In this document: piece after piece, positions 1 to 8,837 of the stretch
Layout of the letters: the number at the start of each line of letters is the position of its first letter
Numbering within the stretch: position 1 is the first letter of the stretch
Source of the DNA: Candidatus Amoebophilus asiaticus 5a2
GTDB taxonomy: Bacteria > Bacteroidota > Bacteroidia > Cytophagales > Amoebophilaceae
Length of the DNA stretch: 64,000 nt
Reading direction: 5' to 3'
Assembly: GCF_000020565.1 (NCBI RefSeq)
Contig: NC_010830.1
Coordinates: 848,001 to 912,000, forward strand
Made by a program: the position numbers and the translations under genes
The notes under the pieces: model-generated
Told to the model about the DNA's origin: nothing
Databases searched by the model: none
The model's input: only the letters and a program-made list of their open reading frames with translations

Positions 1-2
1 AT

Positions 3-92
3 TCATATCATAATATGTTTAACTACATACAGGAGTTGATCAACAGACGTGGTGTACAAGCCTCGTTGCCATATACTATTGAGATTGAATAA
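3..92 (+). CDS. C-terminal end of an unidentified protein (cut by window start)
   Basis: An open frame enters from the left edge and stops at TAA 90-92. About 29 codons are visible, ending in the residues LPYTIEIE. The rest of the gene lies outside the window. I do not recognise the family from this short tail. It is convergent with the methyltransferase gene that ends at 182. Confidence 0.4.
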   Translation, partial: SYHNMFNYIQELINRRGVQASLPYTIEIE

Positions 93-181
93 GGTATTAT
101 TTAAAACTAAAATTTATCGATAATTTGCTGTTAAGCATTATACAACTACCCTTGTAACGCTACAATAGCTAGTAAATATCT

Positions 182-967
182 TTATTGTAAACTGTTTTTT
201 GCTCTTATAAAATTATCACAGACTATAGCTGTTGCTAAAGCTGCATTAAGGGATTCTGCATGTCCATATTTAGGAATACTAATTTTTTGATGTATATAAG
301 GTAGCAGTGTTTCACTAATGCCTTTAGCTTCGTTACCAATGATTATTAGGCCTTCTGAAGGCCATACTGTCTGAGGATCATGAAGGTTTTTTCCTTTTGT
401 AAAAGTCCCTATGATAGGTAAGTTTGTTTGAGCAAGGTAGGTTGGTAAATCTGTGTAATATACCTTTGTATTGACAAATGACCCCATACTTGCATGTAAA
501 ACTTTAGGGTTGTAGAGTTCTACTGTATTGGTAGAGCAGATGATTCCAGCTATTCCGTACCAGTCTGCGACACGTATAATGGTACCTAGATTGCCAGGAT
601 CGCTGATATTATCTAAGACTAATCCATATTGATGCTCACCTATTGCAAACGGTGTGTTGTCAGGAATAGTAGCTACTGCTAGAGCTGCATTGTTTTCTTG
701 GAAAGTTCCTAAAGCACTTAGCTCTTTTTCGTTTACTTGAAAGATTTCTATATTCCGATTTAATAGAAGGTTTGTATATTCATGTAAAAAATTAGAAGTT
801 GCAACTAGTATGTTAATTTCATAATCAGACTCTAATAATAGCTTTACATTTTTTGCACCTTCAAGTATAAATTTATTTTCTTGTAGCCGATATTTCTTTA
901 AACAGAGACTTTTTATAAACTTTATCTTAGATTTAGAAAAAATTCCAGAATCATTCAAGTGAAGCAT
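182..967 (-). CDS. TrmH/SpoU-family RNA 2'-O-methyltransferase
   Basis: 261 residues, normal length for a SPOUT-class rRNA/tRNA methyltransferase that moves a methyl group from S-adenosylmethionine to a ribose 2'-OH. An N-terminal substrate-binding part (about 1-105) is followed by the knotted SPOUT domain with the three family motifs: NISDPGNLGTIIR (motif 1), the block around IIIGNEAKGIS (motif 2) and ISIPKYGHAESLNAALATAI (motif 3). The ATG at 967 lies inside the first codons of the divergent tamL gene, so the two starts overlap by 9 bp. Pairing of this methyltransferase with TamL is common in Bacteroidota. The exact modified nucleotide cannot be told from sequence. Confidence 0.9.
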   Translation of the reverse strand: MLHLNDSGIFSKSKIKFIKSLCLKKYRLQENKFILEGAKNVKLLLESDYEINILVATSNFLHEYTNLLLNRNIEIFQVNEKELSALGTFQENNAALAVATIPDNTPFAIGEHQYGLVLDNISDPGNLGTIIRVADWYGIAGIICSTNTVELYNPKVLHASMGSFVNTKVYYTDLPTYLAQTNLPIIGTFTKGKNLHDPQTVWPSEGLIIIGNEAKGISETLLPYIHQKISIPKYGHAESLNAALATAIVCDNFIRAKNSLQ

Positions 968-3301
968 AGATATTATTTATATATACTGATCAGCAGTAGT
1001 TTACTATTACAAAGTTGTTTGGGTACACGTTACTTGCAAAAGAATGAATATTTGCTGGCAGATCAATACGTTATAGGCAATAAAAAAATTAAAGTAGGAG
1101 AATTAGATCATTACTATTTACAACATACCAATCGTAAATTGTTAGGTATCCCTTTCTGGTTATGGATTTATGAGTTAGGTAGGTGTAATTTTAATAAGAA
1201 AGCGCTTAAGAGAAAGTATAAGGTGGTAAAATTGAGGTATGAAAAAAAGCTAGCAGATGCGGTTAGTAAACCAGAAGAACTAAAACAATTAGAAGAAACC
1301 AAAAAGAGAAAGCTTGAAGATATTGAATTTTTGCTTAAGAATGGAAATTGGTTGATGAGGGTGGGAGAGCGGCCTATTATATATAGCCCACAGAAACGTA
1401 TATCTACTGAGAATAATCTCTTACAATACCTTCATACTAAAGGTTTTTTTAATGCAAGTATAAATAGTTTTACAAAAAGAAAAGGTAAAAGGGCTTATAT
1501 TATTTATCATATACAGGAAAACCAACCCTTTGTAATTAAAGATATTAGTCTTCATTCAGCAGACCCTGCTATAGAAAAACTATTACAGCCTTATGAAGAA
1601 CAAAGTTTATTTAAAAAGGGACAAAATTATGATCAGGATATTATAATTGCTGAAAGAACAAGGATCTATGATTTACTATCAGATAATGGCTATTGGAGCT
1701 TTAATAAACAGTATGTGGCTTTTAATGTGGATACTACCAGCAACAACCAATCTGTAGCCATAGAAATAGTTGTTCTGTTGCCTACAGATGGTAAACCACA
1801 TCCAGTATATAAGTTAGCTGATATCCAGTTATCTATATCCTCTACTGATACTACTGACCATAGTTCAGAAGTAGATACTTATAGGGGTATGAGTTTTAAA
1901 AACACAAAACAACATTTTGCCCCTGCTACAATAGTTGGTAAGATTCCTTTGCAGTTAGGGCAAACTTATAATAAAAGTGATATCGTTGAGACTCATAAAA
2001 GGCTGGCAAGCTTAGGTATATTTAAAAATACACATATAGGACATGAAATCATAGATAGTACACATTTAAAGACTAACATTTGTACAAGCTTATTCGATAA
2101 ATTTCAGCTTGAACAAGAATTAGGTACAGAATTTACAAGAGTATCTTTTGTGCCTTTTTATCAATTATCGTTTAAGAGTAGAAATTTATTAAGAAAACTA
2201 GAAACACTTACTTTAAAGTCTCAACTTGGTATAGAAGTTGATTCCTTTTCTACTTCAGATCAACAAAAAGCCCACTATAATGAGGGAAACTTTCATACAG
2301 CCGTGGAGCTTACTTTGCCACAGCTTTTGTTTCCGCTTCCAGTTCCGACAAGGACTAATTTAAATGCCTATAAACCTAATACTAAGGTACATTTGGGTTA
2401 TACCTTTACTAAGCAGGTTAACTATACTAAGCAGAGTATAAAAACCTTATTATCGTATTTATGGTATCCTAATTCAGCAACTACAGTTGAACTTATACCA
2501 GTTAGTGTTGGCTTAGCAGATTTTAAATTGAACCCTGCATTTAACAAACAACTAAATGAGAATAAAAAGAGAAAGTATAAGCCTGGCCTAATTACTTACG
2601 GTAGTGTAAAGCTTACTTTTAAAAAGGACGATGAGTGCAAAAAATACTACTCTTGCTTAGAAACAATGCTAGAAAGTGGAGGTGCCTTACAAAATTTAAT
2701 AGATTTTAAAGGATTATTTGGTAATTATCTAGAGTACTATAAGTATTTAAAAGCTGACTTGGCTTATAGAGAACATATACCTCTATATCCTGGTACTATT
2801 TTTGCTTATCAATTATATACGGGGATTTTATATCCTTATAGCGACCATCAATTAGCACCAGAGGATAAATATTATTTTATAGGTGGGCCTAATAGCATAA
2901 GGGCTTGGAATTCAAGAGGTCTAGGTCCAGGTTCTTGCCGCGCTAATGGCACCCAACAAGAATTTATAGAAGATAGAGGCGGCGAGTTTATTTTGCAAGC
3001 TAACCTAGAACTTAGACAAAAGCTCATAGGGTTTATAGAATCAGCATTTTTTATAGATGTGGGAAATGTATGGATGTTAAGTAAAAGCGATAGTCCAGGT
3101 GATAATTTTGAATTAACAAGATTTTATAAAGAAATTGCTATAGGTACAGGCGTAGGCTTACGTTTAAATTTTAATTTTCTAGTATTGCGTTTCGATTTAG
3201 GATTTAAAGTATATGATCCATCACTACGCTTAGAAGATCGTATTTTTCCAGAAAGCATGCTGCAGCCTCGACTTAATATTGGATTAGGTTATCCTTTTTA
3301 A
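959..3301 (+). CDS. tamL: TamL-type outer-membrane BamA/TamA-family lipoprotein
   Basis: 780 residues with GTG start. The N-terminus is a lipoprotein signal with lipobox LLQSC (Cys20). POTRA-like regions occupy about 150-400 and the C-terminal half is a predicted Omp85 beta-barrel ending in phenylalanine. The barrel carries the TamL variant of the Omp85 loop motif, GGPNSIRAWNSRGLGPG, near residue 640. Family knowledge: TamL is the Bacteroidota lipoprotein homologue of TamA and acts in outer-membrane protein or lipid assembly. The gene diverges from the TrmH-like gene with overlapping starts, so the promoters must lie inside the opposite coding region. TamB is not seen in the window. Confidence 0.88.
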   Translation: MKHRYYLYILISSSLLLQSCLGTRYLQKNEYLLADQYVIGNKKIKVGELDHYYLQHTNRKLLGIPFWLWIYELGRCNFNKKALKRKYKVVKLRYEKKLADAVSKPEELKQLEETKKRKLEDIEFLLKNGNWLMRVGERPIIYSPQKRISTENNLLQYLHTKGFFNASINSFTKRKGKRAYIIYHIQENQPFVIKDISLHSADPAIEKLLQPYEEQSLFKKGQNYDQDIIIAERTRIYDLLSDNGYWSFNKQYVAFNVDTTSNNQSVAIEIVVLLPTDGKPHPVYKLADIQLSISSTDTTDHSSEVDTYRGMSFKNTKQHFAPATIVGKIPLQLGQTYNKSDIVETHKRLASLGIFKNTHIGHEIIDSTHLKTNICTSLFDKFQLEQELGTEFTRVSFVPFYQLSFKSRNLLRKLETLTLKSQLGIEVDSFSTSDQQKAHYNEGNFHTAVELTLPQLLFPLPVPTRTNLNAYKPNTKVHLGYTFTKQVNYTKQSIKTLLSYLWYPNSATTVELIPVSVGLADFKLNPAFNKQLNENKKRKYKPGLITYGSVKLTFKKDDECKKYYSCLETMLESGGALQNLIDFKGLFGNYLEYYKYLKADLAYREHIPLYPGTIFAYQLYTGILYPYSDHQLAPEDKYYFIGGPNSIRAWNSRGLGPGSCRANGTQQEFIEDRGGEFILQANLELRQKLIGFIESAFFIDVGNVWMLSKSDSPGDNFELTRFYKEIAIGTGVGLRLNFNFLVLRFDLGFKVYDPSLRLEDRIFPESMLQPRLNIGLGYPF

Positions 3302-3390
3302 TTAATAGACTTATTGCATAGCACTATTTACAGTTATATAGAATGAGTTTTTATGCAAAGATTTTTGAGCTTATGTAAGAAGTCTATTAA
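3302..3390. repeat. 89-bp inverted-repeat element (MITE-like)
   Basis: TTAATAGACTT at 3302-3312 is matched exactly by its reverse complement at 3380-3390. The match continues inward with a few mismatches to about 19 bp (outer sequence TTAATAGACTT, then TTGCATA or TTACATA). It lies directly after the tamL stop codon. It could be a small non-autonomous element or a long hairpin. No second copy was seen in the window. Confidence 0.4.
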
Positions 3391-3541
3391 AATTTAATGG
3401 GGTAAAAGATATAGCTGATAAATAAAAATAACTGTATCTATTAGATTGTACAACTTGGCATATCAAGTGTTTTGTGTAAAGCTTAGAGGTAAAAATATTC
3501 TAGATGGGTTCTGTCTGCTTTTAATATATCAGTAGGTCATA

Positions 3542-4324
3542 TTAAAAAGAAGCATACCTACCTAATCCAAAAAGTGCAAAATCATATTTTATAGGATCTT
3601 CGGATGATAATAGCTTTAAATTTTGTGTAAGTTCTAATGCTGCTTGCCAATCTATAGTTTTTCTTTTTATAAGGCTTAGTTTTCTACTTACACGGGCTAC
3701 GTGTACATCGAAAGGGCAAACAAGCTGGTGAGGTTTAATGGTTTTCCATAAGCCAAAATCTACTCCTTTGTTATCTTTTCGTACCATCCAGCGTAAAAAC
3801 ATATTAATTCGCTTACAAGCTGCATTTCGTGCAGGAGTAGCTACATGCTTGCGTGTACGTATGGGTGCATGGGGTAAACTAAAAAATAAATGGTGAAAAT
3901 GTATTAATCCTTCTTCTATAGTATTTGCCTCAGGTGATAGGTTTATTGTAAAAGCTGTTTCTAATGTAGCGTGCTTTTGATAGTGCTGTTTTAGAAAATG
4001 AATAAAATATAAGGTATCTATAGCATTAAAAGTCCGGTGTTTAAAATATAAAAAAGGTCGCAAATCTTTTTCTTGGTGGTTTATTATAAAGTCATAGGGT
4101 GTATTATCCATCATGTTTAAAAGCTGTTTGCCTTTATCAATAATAATTTTTCTTTTACCCCATGCTAAAATAGCTACAAAAAAAGCCGCTATCTCAATAT
4201 CTAAAGGATTGGTATAAGCATGTGGAATTACAATAGGGTCTTCTTCGATAAAAGTAGAACAGTTATAGCGCATGACTTGTTCATCCAGAAATTCTTTAAG
4301 CATACTAATGTCGGTAAATTGCAT
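3542..4324 (-). CDS. TIGR02757 (DUF2400) family protein
   Basis: 260 residues, full length for the family. It shows the N-terminal signature IEEDPIVIPH followed by DIEIAAFFVAILAWGKRK and the central LYFIHFLKQHY region. The C-terminal part (CPFDVHVARVSRKL and the closing DFALFGLG) recalls helix-hairpin-helix/GPD-type DNA glycosylase folds. The biochemical role is unknown. ATG start at 4324. A transposon-derived repeat lies upstream, so the gene is probably transcribed alone. Confidence 0.85.
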   Translation of the reverse strand: MQFTDISMLKEFLDEQVMRYNCSTFIEEDPIVIPHAYTNPLDIEIAAFFVAILAWGKRKIIIDKGKQLLNMMDNTPYDFIINHQEKDLRPFLYFKHRTFNAIDTLYFIHFLKQHYQKHATLETAFTINLSPEANTIEEGLIHFHHLFFSLPHAPIRTRKHVATPARNAACKRINMFLRWMVRKDNKGVDFGLWKTIKPHQLVCPFDVHVARVSRKLSLIKRKTIDWQAALELTQNLKLLSSEDPIKYDFALFGLGRYASF

Positions 4325-4867
4325 GAGTTAAAGTTTATTAAGAATTACTAATTGTCTTATTAAGCTTTTATAAAGTTGTTAGAGAAGTAATATAAATTTA
4401 ACTATAACTTATAATCGAATAAATAATTGCTTGATTTAAAGTGATAAAGAAGATATAGCTTTCTCACTAAATAAATATTAGACCTACTGCGAAACAGAGA
4501 ATCTATATAAAAGTTTAATTTTTGAGAGTTAAATTCACTATTTGTAAAAATTTAACCTGCGTTTCACATGCTTTAAATGCATATTTTCATTTCTTGTATT
4601 TTCTCAATTATGCAAAATGCACCTTTGCTTTTTTATAACAGTTGTTTCGCAGTAGGTCTATTCAATATTAATATATATAGTTCTGCCCATCAATAATCCT
4701 CTTTCTTGAAATATGCTTGAGTAAACTGTGCTATGTTTATATACAATTTAAAATGATGAGAGTGGCTTACAGTACTCATTCTTGGCTTAGGGGCCATATT
4801 ATTATGGGCAAATTTCAAAACCGAAACTTAGATTGATATTGTGAAATGGGAGGTTTAGTACTGGTTA
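4325..4867. other. Intergenic region between TIGR02757 gene and nuoD
   Basis: 543 bp without a credible gene. It holds a 178-bp MITE at 4481-4658 (see separate entry). The rest is A+T-rich sequence that must contain the nuoD terminator and the promoter of the TIGR02757 gene. I could not place either one. Confidence 0.5.
4481..4658. repeat. MITE copy 1 (178 bp), related to the IS at 12103-13089
   Basis: The ends are perfect inverted repeats GACCTACTGCGAAAC / GTTTCGCAGTAGGTC, flanked by TA on both sides (4479-4480 and 4659-4660), a 2-bp target duplication. The first 14 bases equal the ends of the intact IS5-family element at 12103-13089. No open reading frame is present. A second copy of the same length (178 bp), in the opposite orientation, is at 34767-34944. 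Both copies share internal blocks such as TTTTTGAGAGTTAAATT and AACCTGCGTTT. Confidence 0.85.
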
Positions 4868-6082
4868 TTATCGGTCTATTTCTCCTAATACTATATCAAT
4901 AGAGCCTATAATGGCTATTAAGTCAGCTAATACTTGCCCTTTGGCAATCGAAGATATTACAGACAGGTTAGAAAAACTCGATGAGCGTGCTTTGCAGCGT
5001 ATGGGTTTATCTCCATTATCAGAAGCTCTAAAAAAGAATCCTAATTCACCACGTGGGTTTTCTGCTCTTATATAGCAGTCTTGTGCTTTAGTACGTACTT
5101 TTTTAGGCACCATTTTTTGTGGGTTAAAATCTGCAGTACGTTTTAAATCAGAAGTCAGTCGTACTAAGCATTGCTCAGTTATTTTAATTGATTCTTTGCA
5201 TTCTTGAAACTTTACCCATGTCCTATCCCAACAATCGCCTACGTGGCCCATTAACCCTTCGCCTATAGGAATATCAAAAGATAGTTCCGGATAAATGGAA
5301 TAGCCATCTATCCGCCTTAAATCAAGCCTAAGGCCAGAAGCTCTTAATATGGGTCCTGATACACCATGGTTGATTGCAGTTGCCAAAGGGAGTACACCCA
5401 CATTGGCAGTACGCTTGATAAATAAAGTATTATCAATAAGCAACTGATTTATTTCTTCTAACTTAGGCTTTAAGTATGTTATGAACTCTAAACAACGTTC
5501 TTCAAAGCCTACAGGTAAGTCATAATATAGTCCTCCAATCCATATATAATTATATAGCATACGTGCACCAGAAGCCCATTCAAATAACCTTAAGATATAT
5601 TCTCTATCGCGCATCAGCCATAAAAAGGATGTGAAAGCTCCCAAGTCTATTCCATAGGTACCAATAGCCATAAAATGTGAAGCCAACCGATTAAGTTCTG
5701 CCATAAGTACGCGAATATATTCTACCCGACGTGGTAGTTTGCCAGTTAAACCCAACATGTGTTCCACTCCCATTGCAAAAGCATGTTCGGAGTTCATTGC
5801 TGCCAAATAATCTAACCTATCTACAAAAGGAATAGTTTGGTTATACGGTAAGGTAGCAGCATGTTTTTCAAAGCAGCGGTGTAAATACCCTAGGTGAGGA
5901 ACAACATCTACTACTATTTCTCCATCTAAAATAACTTCTAACCGTAGTATACCATGGGTAGCAGGGTGCTGGGGTCCTATATTAATTAATACCTCTTCTA
6001 CTTTTAAATCTGTGGGTTGGTATTTAGTTGGAGCTGTATTCTTAAAGTTGCCTCCCTGATATTGTATATGCTTGCCCATCAA
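4868..6082 (-). CDS. nuoD: NADH-quinone oxidoreductase subunit D (49-kDa subunit)
   Basis: 404 residues, normal length. The family signatures are present: INIGPQHPATHG near residue 33, LGYLHRCFEKHAATLPY, RLDYLAAMNSEHAFA, and the C-terminal ENPRGELGFF. NuoD is a peripheral-arm subunit of complex I and forms part of the quinone-binding cavity at the membrane interface. No other nuo gene lies in the window. The next gene upstream on the same strand is an Lrp regulator and the next downstream is unrelated, so this nuoD has left the usual nuo operon. The start at 6082 is supported because the conserved core begins about 30 residues later, as in homologues. Confidence 0.95.
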   Translation of the reverse strand: MMGKHIQYQGGNFKNTAPTKYQPTDLKVEEVLINIGPQHPATHGILRLEVILDGEIVVDVVPHLGYLHRCFEKHAATLPYNQTIPFVDRLDYLAAMNSEHAFAMGVEHMLGLTGKLPRRVEYIRVLMAELNRLASHFMAIGTYGIDLGAFTSFLWLMRDREYILRLFEWASGARMLYNYIWIGGLYYDLPVGFEERCLEFITYLKPKLEEINQLLIDNTLFIKRTANVGVLPLATAINHGVSGPILRASGLRLDLRRIDGYSIYPELSFDIPIGEGLMGHVGDCWDRTWVKFQECKESIKITEQCLVRLTSDLKRTADFNPQKMVPKKVRTKAQDCYIRAENPRGELGFFFRASDNGDKPIRCKARSSSFSNLSVISSIAKGQVLADLIAIIGSIDIVLGEIDR

Positions 6083-6125
6083 AAATAATTTTGTCCATAA
6101 TATTCAATCTTAAAGGCTGCTTAAC

Positions 6126-6617
6126 CTAAGAGCGACTGTGAGAATGATGTGGTGGAATAATGGGGATTCCAGTTTCTTTAAGCGTGGATAATACAGTCAT
6201 TGTCCTAATCGACTTAATGACTTTAATTTCACTTAGTTTACTAGAAAGTATTCCTTGGTAGCTAATTAAGTCAGTACTGAGTACACTAAGCAGAAAATCT
6301 GTTTCTCCTGTCACTTGATAACATGCTATTACTTCGGGTATTTGTTCAATATCTTGCTTAAAGCTTTGTATGCTTTCGTGGGTTAGGTTATGCAAACAGA
6401 CTTGTAGCCAGAAATGTACATGTAATGCTAATTTGTATCTATTTAATCGTGCATGATAACTTTTAATAATACCTTGGGTCTCTAGTCGCTTGACACGTTC
6501 TAAGGTTGAAGCAGGAGATAGTCCGATAGTTTCGGCTAACTGTAGGTTAGTAATTTTAGCATTATTTTGGATTTTCGCTAATATGCTATAGTCTACTTTA
6601 TCTAATTTAGGTGTCAT
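6126..6617 (-). CDS. Lrp/AsnC-family transcriptional regulator
   Basis: 163 residues. Residues 5-60 form the AsnC-type winged helix-turn-helix (DYSILAKIQNNAKITN, then LAETIGLSPASTLERVKRLE). Residues 70-150 form the ligand-binding RAM/ACT-like domain with the typical VIACYQVTGETDFLLSVL block. These regulators respond to amino acids and usually act as octamers. It lies 43 bp upstream of nuoD on the same strand and could be cotranscribed with it. The target genes cannot be inferred from the sequence. Confidence 0.92.
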   Translation of the reverse strand: MTPKLDKVDYSILAKIQNNAKITNLQLAETIGLSPASTLERVKRLETQGIIKSYHARLNRYKLALHVHFWLQVCLHNLTHESIQSFKQDIEQIPEVIACYQVTGETDFLLSVLSTDLISYQGILSSKLSEIKVIKSIRTMTVLSTLKETGIPIIPPHHSHSRS

Positions 6618-7216
6618 TTTACTTATTTCTTTGAGTTTTAATCTTAAAAAAGCCTAAGTAAATAAACAAAGCGCAGTGTAGCAATACAGATACGTATTTT
6701 ATTGTAAATTTAAATGCTATGAAAATAATTAGTTATTAGTATAAATCTGAGTATTTATAATTTAAAATTTGCTTATATGAAATGTTAATAAAACTTTTTA
6801 ACCTATATTAATTCTTATTCTATAGTAGTTGGGGAGGGTAATTAAATGAAGTGTTTATACATAGCTCAAAGTTTTGTATTAGGATTATATAAGCTAGTTA
6901 ATATATGGTGCTGATTATATATAAGTATATTTAACTTAAACTAACATTCTTCTTATTGGAGTTTTTCAATTATAAAATAAAAAGGCTGTACTCAGTTATT
7001 GACAAGCAATATAAAAGCAATCTAGAATTATTGCTATCAAAACATAAATTCAATAACAATAGAGGTATAGATTATAGCTTAAGTAGCAAACCACTAGCAA
7101 GTTAAATTATTGATAATTCCTGGTTAATATTATTTTTTTTATTTTTATAGTTAATATTTGCTTGTTAATTGTAGCAGGTTATTTAACTTTGGGAAGTTGT
7201 AGTTATACAAGTTCAT
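6618..7216. other. Intergenic region before the tRNA pair
   Basis: About 600 bp of A+T-rich sequence with no open frame that resembles a protein, no repeat and no RNA gene that I can recognise. It should carry the promoter of the Lrp gene (leftward) and that of the tRNA genes (rightward). Confidence 0.5.
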
Positions 7217-7289
<73 letters not shown>

Positions 7290-7383
7290 CAAATAAATGG
7301 CTGGTATGTATTAGCACATTCCTTATGAGCTTATATTGTAAGTTTATTAGAAATGTTGATAGCAAAGAAATAGAATTTTGTAT

Positions 7384-7468
7384 GCCAGGGTGGTGGAATT
7401 GGTAGACACGCAAGACTTAAAATCTTGTGGACAATTTGTCCGTGCGGGTTCGAGTCCCGCCCTTGGTA
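7384..7468 (+). tRNA. tRNA-Leu (anticodon TAA)
   Basis: 85-nt class II tRNA with a long variable arm. The acceptor GCCAGGG pairs with CCTTGGT using two G-T pairs. The anticodon arm CAAGACTTAAAATCTTG carries anticodon TAA, which reads UUA, the codon expected to dominate in an A+T-rich genome. The T-arm is GCGGGTTCGAGTCCCGC. CCA is not encoded. Confidence 0.96.
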
Positions 7469-7622
7469 CATAGTTACTAAATCTTTTGTTACAGCTAATA
7501 AATAGCCTAAAGGTTCCTTCAGCCTTAAAAGCTTATTCGGGCACCTCTAAAGATAGATTTATTTAAAGCTCACATACTCTATCAATTCTTGTGAATTGTT
7601 CTTATACAATAACAGAACTTTA

Positions 7623-8096
7623 TCAATTACTTTTTGTTGGGTTAAATTGATGATGTAATTGAATTAAAGCTTGCTCGCACACTCCCAAGTTTTTCCAAGA
7701 ACAAGGAGCACATATTTCATGAAACACTTTTAAAGATATTCTCTGAGCTATCTTTTGCTTAGCTTGGCCCCATGTAATCTGGTCGTTTGGCTGGATGTCT
7801 AATGCTTGGCTATGAGCCTGGTCTAATTTATCTATTTTCGCTTGATAATGACATAGCTGTTGCCTTTTATGTGGGCAAGGGTTACAAATGGCATCTGTGT
7901 CTTTTACTACTTGAATAGTAGTCTGGTCTCCCTTAGGTGTTTGTAGTAAGTTTACAATATGTTTGTAATTTTCTACAAAGGCAGGAGAATATCCTAGACC
8001 TTGAAATCCTATAGTACATAAAAAGTGATGTGGCCGAAAAGTAAGCATAAGTTTAATATTATAGGTTGTTTCAAAGGTATAAGTTCTTTTGCACAA
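7623..8096 (-). CDS. DUF1284 family protein
   Basis: 157 residues as drawn. The family signature FRPHHFLCTIGFQGLGYSP starts only three residues after Met17, so the true start is more likely the ATG near 8048, giving about 141 residues. Several cysteines are spaced in pairs (CNPCPHKRQQLC and CAPCSWKNLGVC), which suggests metal binding, perhaps an iron-sulfur centre; this is inference. The function of DUF1284 proteins is not established. It is convergent with the tRNA genes and follows the HhH protein on the same strand. Confidence 0.82.
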   Translation of the reverse strand: MCKRTYTFETTYNIKLMLTFRPHHFLCTIGFQGLGYSPAFVENYKHIVNLLQTPKGDQTTIQVVKDTDAICNPCPHKRQQLCHYQAKIDKLDQAHSQALDIQPNDQITWGQAKQKIAQRISLKVFHEICAPCSWKNLGVCEQALIQLHHQFNPTKSN

Positions 8097-8123
8097 ATAA
8101 CATTATACCATAATTTATGCTAG

Positions 8124-8837
8124 CTAAACTGTTAAGTAAGGTTTTAGTTTTTCGAAAACATCTTTTTCGAGAATATTCAATTCTAATAAATTTTCTATAT
8201 AATCAAACCTACCTTTTTTAGTGCGATAGTTTACTATTAATTGTACTTTTTCATAGGATAAATAAGGGTGTGCTACCAAGATTTTAAAGCTCGCTTGGTT
8301 AATATTAATTCTCTTTGGCTGAAAGTTAGTAGCAATATAAGTGTATTGAAACATGCTGGAGATGGACAAGGAATCTAGTCCATATATATCCTGGTACTGT
8401 TCTTTCCGAACAAATCCACCTAATTTATCTCTGTATTTTATAATTCTAGTAGCTCTTTTATTGCCTATACCTGGTAAGGATTGTAGTTGTTGTGTATCAG
8501 TTGTATTAATATCAAAAGACTTTATATTCTTCAGTATTGTAGCTTGCTTTTTATAATGTGGCTTAGTAGTGGCGTCTTGTTGCTTACAAAAAGGTTTATT
8601 GTTAATTCTCTGACTTTCAAGTAATGCTAAAGTGCTATCTGATAATTCGATGTCTGCAGCATTGGTGTCTATATAAATCTTGTTATTATAATACCTTCTG
8701 AGCATATGTGGCGTGGCTAGCAAGCATAATAATATTATTAACAATATTAACACTCCATTTGTTTCTGCTTTCGAAAAACCAAATTGATCTCTTATTTGCC
8801 GCTTGACCCAGTTAAGTAGACTAGTGATAATGAACAT
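8124..8837 (-). CDS. Membrane-anchored helix-hairpin-helix (ComEA-like) protein
   Basis: 237 residues. One transmembrane segment lies at about 28-45 (VLILLIILLCLLA). Two helix-hairpin-helix repeats follow: FDINTTDTQQLQSLPGIGNK with ATRIIKYRDKLGGF near 110-150, and ININQASFKILVAHPYLSYE near 175-220. HhH pairs of this type bind DNA without sequence specificity, as in ComEA. Bacteroidota often carry such membrane-tethered HhH proteins, with no proven role in competence. The gene start overlaps the rluD stop by 17 bp, so the two are probably cotranscribed and translationally coupled. Confidence 0.82.
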   Translation of the reverse strand: MFIITSLLNWVKRQIRDQFGFSKAETNGVLILLIILLCLLATPHMLRRYYNNKIYIDTNAADIELSDSTLALLESQRINNKPFCKQQDATTKPHYKKQATILKNIKSFDINTTDTQQLQSLPGIGNKRATRIIKYRDKLGGFVRKEQYQDIYGLDSLSISSMFQYTYIATNFQPKRININQASFKILVAHPYLSYEKVQLIVNYRTKKGRFDYIENLLELNILEKDVFEKLKPYLTV

